Origin: Halichondria panicea
Lineage: Eukaryota; Porifera; Demospongiae; Suberitida; Halichondriidae
Direction: 5' to 3'
Length of the DNA stretch: 64,000 bases
NCBI RefSeq assembly: GCF_963675165.1
Contig: NC_087377.1
Location: 13,450,198 to 13,514,197 of the forward strand
The position numbers were made by a program, and so were the translations under genes. The notes beneath the pieces are model-generated. The model did not search any database and was not told the origin of the DNA. It saw nothing but the letters and a program-made list of their open reading frames with translations. This document shows positions 1 through 11,353 of the stretch, in pieces; positions within the stretch are counted from its first letter, which is position 1; every line of letters starts with the position of its first letter.

Positions 1-514
1 AATGGACCGCAGACTGTGAAACAGCATTTCAACACCTTAAAAAAGTATGTCCTTGTCTCACTGGGTTCACAGGTCACCTACCACTGTGACGAGGGACTGT
101 TCTTCCCTGATGTAAGGACCAGCACATGCACTGATGTGGGGGTAGGGGATAGTGGGTGGAGAATCTTGAGAGCTTGGGTGTGCAGGGAGAGGCCAGGTGA
201 ATGTATATTATAGCTGTGTTGAGTCAGTGCATTTTGCAAATGTATAATTATGCATTAATTTATGAAGTACACCTTTTGACAGCATACACAATTACCGTCG
301 CATGGATTATCAATTATGTTTGAGTGCAAACATGAATCACTGCTTTGACTGTCAATAATAGTCAACTTTCTGCTCTCTTCTTGCTGAGCACTGCAATGAT
401 TGAACGAGACAGTGTTAGAGGGAACAGTGCTGACTTACCAATGTGACAATGGACTCTCACTGACTGGACCCAACACCATCACTTGCACTAATGCTGGAGT
501 CTGGACTTCAAACT
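1..514 (+). pseudogene. left-edge remnant of a type I CCP receptor gene
   Basis: Two CCP (sushi) exons related to exons 5 and 6 of genes A and E. The first runs from about 49 to a GTGAAT donor after base 196 and keeps the CCP cysteines (YHCDEGLF, STCTDV, WVC), but its middle has compensating small indels: where A has GEWVENPGS, this copy reads SGWRILRA. The second (about 361-514) begins after a degraded acceptor, lacks the first CCP cysteine block, is open from LNETVLEGT to TNAGVW, and then stops at TGA (513-515) instead of continuing to the last cysteine. No transmembrane exon follows; a hairpin, a small satellite and a LINE remnant come next. The upstream half of the gene lies outside the window. 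Almost certainly dead. Confidence 0.75.
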
Positions 515-515
515 G

Positions 516-553
516 ATTATACACACACCATTGGGTAATGGTGTGTGTATAAT
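516..553. repeat. perfect 17-bp inverted repeat
   Basis: Arms 516-532 and 537-553 are exact reverse complements (ATTATACACACACCATT) around a 4-base GGGT loop. It sits exactly where the CCP exon of the left-edge pseudogene is cut off. Confidence 0.85.
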
Positions 554-590
554 TAGTAATAATTAGTAATAATTAGTAATAATTAGTAAT
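551..590. repeat. 10-bp tandem repeat
   Basis: Four exact copies of AATTAGTAAT, followed by a partial fifth. It continues straight out of the right arm of the hairpin. Confidence 0.9.
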
Positions 591-644
591 AATTCAATAC
601 TAGAGGATTAACATCTAATACAACATTGCCCAATCTCAATAAGG

Positions 645-1463
645 CAGTGGGGATTTATGCGTGCACGCTCAACTGTCTCTGCACTAATACAAGTTGTGGA
701 TGATTGGAGCAAAGCTATTGACAACAAAAGTGAGGTCGCTGTTGTTTTTCTGGACATACGTAAGACATTTGATACAGTACCACATTTACCACTACTTCGT
801 CTTCTTCAAATAAACAGCTACCTCTTGAAGTGGCTTAAAAGTTACCTATTGAAGAGAGAGCAATTTGTAGTTGTGAATGGGCAAGCGTCTACCACTCTCC
901 ATAACTATGTCAGGTGTGCCTCAAGGATCAGTCTTAGGCCCATTGCTCTTTATCATGTACATTAATAATGTCTCTGATGTAGTCTCAAGCGACACCCATC
1001 TAAATATGTTTGCAGATGACATGGCTATTTATAGAGTCATTAAATCCATTAAAGACTACGATACACTTCCGGAAGACATAAACAGTGTTGCTGCTTTCAT
1101 GTCTGGCAAACACCTTCATTTCAACGCATCAAAATGTAAAGTGATGTTAATATCAAACAAGAGAAGTAGGTCCATCGAGCCACCCACATTTACAGTCAAT
1201 GGCTTTTCCCTGGAGCGTGTGGAGACGTTCAAGTATCTAGGAATCCAATTTTCATCGGATCTCTCTTGGCATTCCCACACTAAGGCACTTTGTAAACAAT
1301 CGAGAAAACTTGTTGGACTGCTACACAGCAACTCATTCTCCCCCTACTGTTATGCTGAAACTATACAAATCTTTCATTAGACCAAATCTAGAGTATGCTT
1401 CAATTGTTTGGAACCCACACTTGAAATGCATTATCAAGGATATCCAGAAGTTTGCAATAAAGG
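645..1463 (+). mobile_element. non-LTR (Jockey/CR1-like) reverse transcriptase remnant
   Basis: Frame 657-900 carries RT motif A (VVFLDIRKTFDTV). After a one-base shift near 900, the frame 877-1380 carries the SGVPQGSVLGPLLF block, YINN, the catalytic FADD box and the thumb-like FKYLGIQFSSDLSW region. A second shift near 1350 opens a third frame that reads KLYKSFIRPNLEYASIVWNP and ends near 1463. The order and wording of motifs match LINE reverse transcriptases of the Jockey/CR1/L2 group. There is no endonuclease domain and no complete 5-prime part, so this is a truncated dead insertion. Confidence 0.88.
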
Positions 1464-2406
1464 TTTGAACTATACTCTATCAGCTATTTGGAACTTTTGA
1501 AACAAGCAGCAATCAATTATTGCAGCATGCAGAATAGCTGGAATAATTGATTGCTTCTCCTGGCTGCTCTAAGCCACACCCACTTCGTGAGCCAGCTCTG
1601 ATTCGATTCGCTGGTCAGAAAGGGGGGCACATGCCCCTTGTGCCCTGCACTGGATCCGCCACTAAGCTACACTGAGTCTGACAACTACCATTATAATTAT
1701 GGAGATATTTGCTCAAACCACTTAGACAACAACTCAGTTAGATGCTCCTTCCCTTTATGTGCTCCTGCTTCTAGCGATTTGTAATTATGTGGTTTCGCAC
1801 ATTGTTACTAACCACTGGCTTATCACTGCAAACAGTCACTGAGACCGCTGCACAAGTGGCGCTATAGCTATTTGCTATACAAGAGTCACAAAAAGAGCTG
1901 AAAGCTGCATGCATGTACTTCCAGAAGCAAGCCCTTGTGAACTCTGACCTCATTTCAGATACACACCTTTTCGAATTCATTGAGCGGAAACGCAAAATAC
2001 TTATTAAAACTTCTACATTGTATACGTAGATCTACATAATTATGATTCAGTTCTATTCTTGAAGATCATTCATCAACCCATATCAGATGTAGACTTCTGT
2101 GCTGCTCTTCTATATCTTCTATATTAAATGTGTGTTCGTTCAATTGCAAACAACAACAACAATTACATGATTTTACAAAGCAAACTAATTATACCTCTTC
2201 TTAAGCGAAAGTAAATCATGGCGAAAGCATTAGCCCAGCACAGTTTGTAACACTCGTTGTTCTGGCATTAATTTTGTTTATACTTGTGTATGTTGACTTC
2301 AATAACATGACTTGTGGTTTTTCTGACTTCCTCAATAGAGGGTGTGTTCAATCATAGGTGCTGTTGTTGTGTTGTACCAGCTAGTTATATAGATCTAGCT
2401 CCTGCA
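1464..2406. other. spacer upstream of gene A
   Basis: No convincing gene. Bases about 1560-1665 resemble a repeat tail (a GGGGGGCACATGCCCC stretch and GGATCCGCCAC). From about 1780 the sequence matches 47640 onward, marking the left end of the A/E segmental duplication. The block GAGCGAAAGTAAATCATGGCGA near 2203 recurs near 48028 and 61600. Confidence 0.6.
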
Positions 2407-5398
2407 ATGCAAGTACACACAGTTCTTATTATCAGCATACAGCTGTTTTCTCTTGCTGCAGGTAAGTTAAAATACATATATGCATGTGTTCACTGGAACA
2501 CACAATTTTTCTCAGCCACACTGACATCTAACTTCTACGTGGCTTGTCCTGATGACACTGTCACCTTCACTTGCACTCTGCCTGGGAGTAGTTTTATTCA
2601 ATGGGCAATCATGCAAGGAAATGTTATAAGCACTATAACTTTAGATGCCTCATCAAGAGACAGGAATGAAGGTGCATTCCGTGGTGTTCTCACTGACACA
2701 AGTGGAGGAATGCTCACTGCCACTCTCACCTCACTGTCTGAGGCCTCCACTGTGGAGGGTACCATGGTGGAGTGTGTGGGAGTGAGCTCACGAGAGGGTC
2801 CTCTCACTATCACTGTGGCTGGTGAGTTTTTTGTTTGTAACATAACATTGTAGAATAAGTAATTAATACACCCACGTGCAGATCCACCCTCCCCTCCACT
2901 CAACCCAAGAGTATCCTCTACTCTAAACCAACTCAGTTCCACTATTATCACTCTGGACTGGGACCCTCCCTCCTCCACTGGTGGTGTGTCTGTCAACTAT
3001 GTCCTCATCATCTCCCCAACACCTCTCTCCGTGTCACCAGTCACCGTGGAGACCACCTCAGCACAGATAAATGTTTCCTACAACACTCCCTACAATGTGA
3101 CCATTAGAGCTGTCAACTGTGTTGGAATGAGTCAAGAGAGTTTAATTGAGGATCTGGGTAAGCCATTTCATGGTCATATACAAAAATAATGTACTTTTAA
3201 TGCAGTGGTGTGCCCTACTCCATCTACTGCTACTGGTGTGACTATCACCAACACACCTCCGGTCACTATTGGTGGATCCATGCTCACCTTCACTTGCAGT
3301 GGAGACAATGAAGTGAGAACCTCAACCTGTGGCAGTAGTGGATGGTTTCCTGACCCTGGATGTAGCAGTCCAGTTACAGGTATCATACATGGGCAATTAA
3401 CTCTCTAAAAGGAATGTTGATCTCATGCATTAGATCCCCTAGTCACCTGTGGCTTTCCTGATGCACCATCCAGAGGTATTGTGGACATTAGTGGTGGGAC
3501 ACCACCCTTCTCACTGGGTTCACAGGTCATCTATCGCTGTGACAATGGACTGTTCCCCTTTGATGTGAGGACCAGCACATGCACTGATGTGGAGGATAGG
3601 GGAGAGTGGGTGGAGAATCCTGGGAGCTTGGTGTGCAGGGAGACACCAAGTATAGTCTACATTCATTTTCTGTTCATTTTTGCCGTGTATAATTATAGCT
3701 ATTATATACAGTGAACGGACTGCACTGTACCTACTGCATGTTAGTGCTGTACCATCCAATACTACTATATAGTACCAAATGCATGTGTAACAACGGCTGG
3801 TGCTACAGTATAATTTTAGTATACCCTACATTTCACCACAGTCAACTGCTCTCTACCTGAGGAGCCCTCCAACGGAACTATATTGAACTATAAGAGGTTG
3901 AATGAGACAGTGTTGGAGGGAACAGTGCTGACTTACCAGTGTGACAATGGATCCTCACTGACTGGACCCAACATCATCACTTGCACTAATGCTGGAGTCT
4001 GGAGCAATGAGCCTGAGGCAATAATGTGTGTGTCACCAACTGAAGGTGAGGGTTATTAACCTGAGGCACATAGGCAACCATGGGAGTTACGAGTTACGGT
4101 AATCCCTATAGGTTTGTTGTCTGTGTTTTTAAGTCTGCTCATCTGGTTGCCATAGCGCCTTCGTTTACAGTACGGATAGCCTCAACGTAACAAGTTATAA
4201 TTAGTGGCATGCATGTTGTGACCTTGATTGAAAGCAAGCAAAAAAAGCTAAGAAGGTATACAATATGGATATGGAATTATAGTCACAAGTCGTACATGAT
4301 TGTGTATACGGAGTCATGCAGCCATGTGGAGCCTTATTTTTCACGGGAAGAATTCTTTGCTGGCTCTAGATCTACTGTGAGCCTATACTCTGGTCCCATG
4401 CACTGCATGTCAGGTGCCCTATATATACATGTACTTGCTCTAGGCCTCGATTTTTGCTAGCTGTGATCCTAACGGTCCGGGACTCCCATTGCATTTTCAG
4501 GGTTTATTTCAGTGTGCTAGTCTTAGCGGGTGATATTTCACCTGCTTAAAATGTTCTGTCACCCATTTGGAGCATGTAAATTGTGTACCTATCAACCCTC
4601 AATTGCAATTAAATTTCCTACTTAGTAACTTGTAACAACAATGTGATTATCCCTAACAATAATTATGTTTGCTTAGACAATCAGTAACCACAATGATGTT
4701 ACATCATGTAGCTGGTACATTGTATACCCGAGTAATCATTGTGAATTTCTCCTTTGGCGACCAGCCACCCAGGAGTCAGGAGTCAGGGGGCTAATGCCCC
4801 GGCCCATGTTTTGTCCCTGAAATTTGGCTGGGGAAGTTGGCACCTATGCAAATGGCTCATCCGCCAAATATTTATTTTAATTATTTGTATAATTATTTTA
4901 TTACTTGTTTTGCGAGCGAGGATCAATAATTATAAAGAACTCAAAACCTAAATTAGACCTAGTACTGGTAATTATCCTTGATAGAACGCAATAGTTAGAT
5001 CGTATGAGGTCAATTTTTCTGCTGATTTGGTTCACCCCAAAATATTCTAGTAACAGTACAACACAGTGTATACTCTAGGTGTGGTATACAACTGCCTCAG
5101 GCTTCTATCTCAATATTAATTTTATTGCCAATCCTCCACAGCTGCCACCCTATCAACTGGTGTAACTCTTGCCATCAGTGTTACTACTACTTTCGTTGCG
5201 TCTACTATCCTTGGATTTCTCGCTGGACTCCTAGTGATGTATTGGTTCAGGCGTAAGAAGGCAGTGTACTACACAAGAAAAACAGCATTATCTGTTATAG
5301 AACCCACTAAACCAGTTGAACCTGTTTATGAGGAGGTGTCACCCAAAGAGGAGATTGAACTGAACACTAACCAGGCGTACGGACCATTAGGACGGTGA
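2407..5398 (+). CDS. gene A: Ig-FN3-CCP3 transmembrane receptor, type I
   Basis: Seven exons join in frame to 495 aa: 2407-2461, 2516-2821, 2882-3157, 3206-3379, 3434-3649, 3842-4045 and 5142-5398. All introns are phase 1 with GT-AG ends. Exon 1 is a signal peptide (MQVHTVLIISIQLFSLAA). Exon 2 is an Ig-like domain (CPDDTVTFTC, W, VECVG). Exon 3 is an FN3 domain (LDWDPPSSTGG, YNVTIRAVNC). Exons 4-6 are CCP domains. Exon 7 has the membrane helix (TTFVASTILGFLAGLLVMYW), a basic stop-transfer RRKK and a tail with VYEEV and NQAYGPLG. The first CCP lacks the GTFDC segment found in E and reads DPGCSSPVTG. The last residue is Arg where other copies have Leu. The protein probably sits in the plasma membrane; ligand and function are unknown. 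AATAAA follows the stop by about 220 bases. Confidence 0.9.
4901..5053. mobile_element. MITE with TTACTAGAATATTTTG ends, in intron 6 of gene A
   Basis: The right end is the inverted form of TTACTAGAATATTTTG and the left end is a diverged TTACTTGTTTTGCGAG. Related copies are at 13408-13618, about 44200-44345 and 50906-51051. All share an internal AGTTAGATCG...GTCAATTTTTCTGCTGATTTGG core or a recognisable version of it. Confidence 0.7.
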
Positions 5399-6857
5399 AT
5401 TAAACTTTGTGCTACTAACTTTTGAACTATCATTATGCATACATGTTTTCTAGCCAGTATTATAAGTGTTTCACCTGCTATAGTTTGCTAACCATTTAAA
5501 CAGTTATAATTATAATAACATAATAATGTTTGTTATATAATTATAATCTATATATATGCGCAACATTGAGGGAAGTTACAGTTACTGTTCTGTCAAACTG
5601 TCCAGATACCTGCAGTTAATAATAAAGGAAGTGCATTACATCTGCCATATGAAGTTAGGAAAGTAAGTGTAAAATATTGATTTGTTATAAGAGACATTCC
5701 ATGCAAGTCACCACACACAAAATAATGTGCACCCTCTCAGATTTCAACAAAACTTGGCATAAATTATATGTACATACCTTTCGACAATAAATTATATGAA
5801 TCAGCCACACCTTTCAGAGAGGAACATCTGAGTACTCTCTAAGTAATGTCATGTCACAATGGAATGTACGACGTACACTGTACAAGCTGACAAAACCATA
5901 AAACCATGATTATTATAACAGTGCCACATCCGCTATCTGTTTAGCCACAACATTTGCTTGCTGCTCAACTGCAAGTAACGTTTCATTATTTGCTGCCTCC
6001 TATTCAAGTCACCTGATACTTGTGAGCAATCTTATTGGTCAGACAGTCTCGTTTAGGAAGGGCAACTGATTCATGAGACACACGTTGCCAATTTTATCCC
6101 CATAATAATGTAATATGGCTTCTTAGTTCATAGAACACATTAACTTTTGATGATTCAGATAAAAACTGATTAATTCACCGTACTCCTTATGATATATAGT
6201 CTTTCAGATGACACGTTTAAAGGGGGTGGGCACTCAAAAGGTTAAAGGGTCAAAGCTTATTGTTGCAACCTTTAATTACTCAAAAATGGTGTCTTTAGTT
6301 ACTATTGTCCGCCTCAGTTTACAACTTAATTTCGTGATGGGATCAGAAGATATGGACATTGAAATATAAAAGAGAACTGCAGTTATTGACACGACTGTGG
6401 GTCATTCCATAGGAATTGCCTATAGCTAAAGGGTGACCTTTCAGAATTCTCCAAAGCATCACGTATAGATAGAGCAAATAATTAACACACATAAGAATTT
6501 AAGGTTATTATAATTATTGCTTCTGAGATAAGGCCACCTCTTAAAAAAGAAAAACAACTTATGATTAGAGTGTTTCCAGAGTGTATTCTTGTAGCTTATG
6601 TAACAACTAGGGTTTCACAATGTTGTGTGGCCAGATTATGGGATAACATTTAACAATTTGGTTTGATTGAAAGGTATACTGTACAGCGGATAATTTTCGT
6701 TGGTGCAATTTTCATACAAACTACCTATTTGTATTCGTACAGGTCAGGATGGTGACGTGATGAAAGTTTTAATTTTTGTAGTCACTGATACGAAAATTTC
6801 CACCATACAAAAATAACCCACTATAAGGTAATTGGCAGAAATTATGCTCTATAGCAT
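5399..6857. other. 3-prime flank of gene A
   Basis: No gene recognised. The stretch is almost identical to 51406-52885. Bases about 6681-6830 form a diverged MITE of the CCGTATAGCGGGTAATTTTCG family (ACTGTACAGCGGATAATTTT at the left, ACCCACTATAAGGTAA at the right). Confidence 0.55.
5621..5626 (+). terminator. probable poly(A) signal of gene A
   Basis: AATAAA 223 bases after the stop codon, in a stretch conserved in the duplicate behind gene E. Confidence 0.55.
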
Positions 6858-7365
6858 CATAGATAGAGTAGAAGAGGGATTGGAAACGGAAGTACCCTCG
6901 AAGTACCATCCGTGTATCTCCGCGGTTTTAATCGAGGATTACTTTTTAACACGAGGGCTAAACATGAATAATTCATGAGAATTGTTTTGCTCTCTGTAAG
7001 AAGTCCACGAGCAGTTCTGCTGCTAAGCATCAACTTTCTCTAATACTTGAGGCCATTTGGGACACAGCTATATCAAAGGTACTATAGGAACACAAACATG
7101 AAAAAGCGCTCTGTGTACCTCTAGCTACTTCACGACAATCGAGATTATATTTTCGTTGTTTTCAATTGATACCTACTATCAGGGGGCATGTGATTCAGTA
7201 ATGGGGGTAGCTCTGAGATGTACGCTTTGGACACAATAAGTTTCCCGGGCTTTTGCGGGAGTTATGAAGAGATACACGGATGGTCCCAGAGCCACTACGT
7301 AGACTTCATTGTAAAACATCACGTGAATCACTTCCGTTTCCAATCCCTCTTCTACTCTATCTATG
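6858..7365. mobile_element. 508-bp MITE, 36-bp terminal inverted repeats, 7-bp target duplication
   Basis: Ends CATAGATAGAGTAGAAGAGG at 6858 and its exact inverse ending at 7365; the arms match over 36 bases. The direct repeat ATAGCAT flanks it (6851-6857 and 7366-7372). No transposase frame. A near-identical copy with the same flanks is at 52886-53392, so it was present before the segment duplicated. Confidence 0.85.
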
Positions 7366-7763
7366 ATAGCATATAGGTGGCCGAGTCACCAACATTTTGG
7401 TGAATTTTGAAGCACTCGTAAATAATTATGATACATGGGGCTAAAATTGGGTGTGGTTATTAGTATGTATGTTTCGTTGAAATCTGAGGGGGTGCTCATT
7501 TTTTGTGGTGACTAAATTGAGGAATGTCCCATAAACGAAGTAAGTACTTTAAGTGACACAAATTCACACAATGTACTGTACATGGTATACAGTGGAGGTT
7601 TAGCCTAAGCTGAGTGGGTTTGGCTGTGAGTTAACTTAAGGGTCGTACTGAATGACACAATAAACATACGTGGGTACAGTAACAATCGTCCTGTATAAGG
7701 AAAGTTAGACTTGAGCTTATGTCATGCCATACAGTGCTATCATGATATTACGCAAAGACTCAC

Positions 7764-10700
7764 ATTGGATTATGTTGTTCTATTCTCCCTCTGAGGATCA
7801 TTCTCCCCAGCAGCTGACAGAGTGAGGTGAGACAGTCCACTCCAGCAGACTGCACCACCAGGGCATTGTCACTGCTCTGTGGTGGATGGTGGATGTGGGT
7901 ATATGATATGGAGTATGTAGATCTACATTATCAATATTGGAAAAAAGGACACAAAGTGTTTTGGAACAAACCTATGATATTGAAAGTAATGGCTCCTACA
8001 CAGTCCTAATAATAACTCACCAGTCCATAGAAGATACAACTCTAGGTGTCTCTTAAACACTTTCTCACCTAGTAACTTGGCAAACACTGGAAACTGTGGA
8101 CAGAGAAAGGGAGAGAGCAACATTGAACACATAATTATGCATTCAAAAAGAAGTGTGAGAGAAAATTTCAAGGGAACTGGAGGAGGGAAAAGGATTTAGT
8201 TAATTATACGTCTGCCTCAATTTACATCGTACTCAACACTTGGACACTTGGATCCTTGTGTATCACTAGTGACCACCACATTTATACCACATGCACATGT
8301 ACATCTACAAAAGTACTCTTATCACATACATTATTGTACATGATCAGTACACCTAATCTACATAACATCAACATACCTTTATCCCATACCCCACTACACC
8401 CTCAATCACATAGCATACCCACACACATCTCACCCAGTAGAGCCTTGCCATTCTCTTCTCACTCTTGCAGCTACCAATTAATAGCTAGCGTCCTAGTGCA
8501 GAGCTAACTACTAAGTAGAGTAGCAACACTCGGTAAACAAGTTTGGCTACGTGCTCCTCTGAAAGGCTGCAATGGCATTCCAAGTAAAGGCACAACTAGA
8601 GAACGGAGCATTATTTTGCAAATCCACGAATTGAAATCCAAGAAAACGTTACTAGAAGCCTATACAAACTCTTACTTACAATTCATTGATCCTTGAGCAG
8701 CTGTAGCAGTCTACACACACAGACAAACAAACAGACACACAAACACACTACTGTATACCTCGCTTGCCATGCGCACCGAGGCATAATTATTATACTCTGC
8801 CTCAATTTACATCACACAACACATTCACAAACTGCACTCAACACTTGGACTTGGTATCACTATAATTATTTATACCACATGCACATCTACAAAAGTACCC
8901 TTATCACACACATCTTTGTAGTACACCTAATCGACACAACATACCTTTATCCCATACCCCACTACACCCTCAATCACATAGCATATCCACACACATCACA
9001 CACCATTCATTCTTCTCCCACGGCTTTCCTGGCTTGTGATAATGTGAGTCCATACATCCTCCCCTCCACATTTTGGGGGCCAGTAAACCACACGAGTACA
9101 TCTGCTGGTCTGGGTCGTCATGGATACGATGCATCATCTCAAATACACCCGGTCCAGGATCAATACCAGTGGAGCTGAGGAAGGAGGGAAAAAAACAGTT
9201 GAATATAATTCATCTAATTTGATTTTTACGACACAACATCAAAGAATATTACACAATCTTTCAAACAGCTGTTCAGATAGTAACACAGTTAAAATAGCTT
9301 TAAGTGCTCAATGTACAACAATATTGATTGCCAAGCAGCAGCTTACAAGGTTATAGAAAAAGATAGAGTGCTGTACAAGTAAAGTACAAGATGGAGATAA
9401 AATAAGGAATGTAGTGGTCACCCACAACTTGGTGATCTGTTACAGAACATAAAGGATTCGGAAGGTGGTACACTTCATAAGGATTGTAAAATAAAACCAC
9501 AGCCAGTTAGGTCCCATAATACCGTGCAGCTATAGAATCTTTAAAGGTTTCATAATGGGGCTTTCAAACTAGTAGCATTATTTTCACACAGTCAGCTCTA
9601 TATATATATAGCTGACTGTTGAATAGTCGTGCTCTTTGAGTTCACTAGAGTAAACTCAAAAAGCATGACTATTCCTCCACATACAATTACAATGAAGGTA
9701 ATATGAGCTGGCAAACAAAAAAATCTTGACAGTACACCTCAAATTATCAGCACAGTCTGTAGTCTGTACAGTGTCTCACCATATATAGGCCTTGGTGACG
9801 CTGGTGAGAGCAGCAGCTGCCCCTTGTCTAACTGAGGGTATGCTGTCCTTAAGGTTGGCAAAGAACAGTTCATCCAGTCACGATCTGAGGAGAGTGGGGG
9901 GAACATCAACAGCCAGTCAGTCAGTAGTCGTACAGTACAATCAATCAGAGCACAAAATCAAACAATTTTATGCCCTCAAATAAAAGTTCCTGTTACGTTT
10001 GCGTTGCACGTTTTTATGGAGCCAGAAAAACACAAACGTTCATTCATAAATGCACCATAATTACGTATAATTATTGTTCTATGGAGAAATTGCTGAGGTA
10101 GCAATATTATTCTGTATGTAGCTAGCTAGTAACTTTACTAGTGTGTGTCCAGGGGCACACGAGCACATGAAAAGCAACGGGGAGACTGCAGAATTAACTC
10201 AATATATGCAAGGCTGGAAGAAGATGAGAAAGTTGGCAGTAACGAATCAACTCAATGTTCTACTCAAACTATAATTATAACCTCCAAACAAAAGGAAAAC
10301 CTCTCTATCATATCCGTAAATATAATAATTGTAGGCAGTATACAGAGGGTTTGTAAAATGGTAAGCATCAGTCAACCAATAAAAACAATCTGTACTAGGG
10401 TGGGTTGATTTGGTAAAGGCTTCAGAATAATAAGCAACAATCACTCTGCATGATCCAAACAGACGGTAAAGACCCACTACACTAAAAACATTAAGTGAGA
10501 CAACAATTAAGGATTGAACTGCCATGCATGTGTGTGTGTGGGGAGGGGGGGGTAGTAGTACTAGTATTAAATCAGTCAATAAATGCATTAAAATGAAACG
10601 AAGGAAGATTCATGTATGCCTGTGGTTGCTTAATTATAAGTAGATGTTGTTAGAATGAATAGCTTGAATAGCATGGCTTGTATACAGTCCCACTTACTCA

Positions 10701-10835
10701 TTACCACTAGATCTACCACATGCCGTATATATCTAATGTACTGACTGCATACTCACCAGCCTCAGGAGCTCCTCGTGATGGTCTCCCAGCTCCCTCCAGG
10801 TTGGTCGTCCAGAGCAACTCTTCATCATCCCACTG
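7764..10835 (-). pseudogene. HEAT-repeat gene, copy 1 (decayed)
   Basis: Separate minus-strand exons can be recognised by comparison with the other copies. 7764-7876 reads NALVVQSAGVDCLTSLCQLL up to a GTGAGT donor. About 8020-8095 reads VFAKLLGEKVFKRHLEL. About 9775-9890 reads DELFFANLKDSIPSVRQG and continues AAAALTSVTKAY. About 10757-10835 reads WRELGDHHEELLRL. The leucine/alanine-rich helical pattern with VRQGAAAAL is typical of HEAT repeats; I do not recognise the specific protein. The 9.8 kb exon has TGA where copy 3 has TGG and lacks three residues (PPF) present there. The stretch 9000-9180 keeps a long open frame (FEMMHRIHDD) whose relation to the gene is unclear. It is convergent with receptor A. 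Probably not functional. Confidence 0.6.
9589..9674. repeat. pair of adjacent inverted repeats
   Basis: CAGTCAGCT (9589-9597) pairs with AGCTGACTG (9610-9618) around a TA tract. Then a 22-base arm (9621-9642) pairs with 9653-9674 with two mismatches. The equivalent places in copies 3 and 4 (about 24460 and 54710) have only one arm. Confidence 0.7.
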
Positions 10836-11150
10836 GCACAAGTATAATTATCATTTCAGTCAAGCAGCTGAGAAAAAGCATACGGTAAAGATCCACTACA
10901 ATAAACATCAAGTGAGACACGTGTATACTAGAGTAAATTACCAAAGATCGGCGACCACGTATAATCGATCACTGCATGCTATCAGCGTTGTTAAGGACAA
11001 CTACAGACTCTTTTGCCTATCAAAATGTAGCTCCTTTTTAGCGCTGTAAGTTTGATTAGCTATAACTAACTCTATATATAACTAACTGTCGTCATGTTAT
11101 AAGCGATACTAGAGTGACTACCGAATTTCATTGAAGTCACTCAGTCACTA

Positions 11151-11319
11151 CCGTATAGCGGGTAAGTTTCGTGGGGTAAAAAATTTGTTCAAATTTCGTG
11201 GCTGCACGGCATTCCTATGTTCCGATAAGCCACGCCTACGTTAAAATTTCGTAGAGGTCAGCCTGCTCACGAAAATAACGAATATATATTTTACCCCATG
11301 AAAATTACCCGCTATACGG
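11151..11319. mobile_element. 169-bp MITE with CCGTATAGCGGGTAA ends and TA target duplication
   Basis: Left end CCGTATAGCGGGTAA, right end TTACCCGCTATACGG, each next to TA. Related copies are at 32741-32949, 44576-44750, 48154-48355 and, more diverged, 6681-6830. The TA duplication and lack of coding sequence suit a Tc1/mariner-type non-autonomous element. Confidence 0.8.
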
Positions 11320-11353
11320 TACTCTATAATGAAGTACCAGAGCTCAATCAAAT

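Larger units (their letters stand above)
1780..7724. repeat. segmental duplication, copy 1 (contains gene A)
   Basis: This stretch is nearly collinear with 47640-53749. It includes the upstream spacer, all seven receptor exons, the 1.1 kb sixth intron, about 2.3 kb of 3-prime flank and two MITEs at equivalent positions. The coordinate offset is close to 46.0 kb throughout (for example 4060 against 50090, 7260 against 53285). The right boundary is sharp: the copies agree up to about 7724 and 53749 and then differ. Confidence 0.9.

Noticed and set aside
877..1380. Intact reverse transcriptase gene
   Set aside because: The catalytic core is open, but motif A and the C-terminus lie in two other frames and the 5-prime half is absent.
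8693..9178. Plus-strand 161-residue frame
   Set aside because: Composition is His/Thr-rich from CACA-type low-complexity sequence, and it opposes the HEAT-gene strand.
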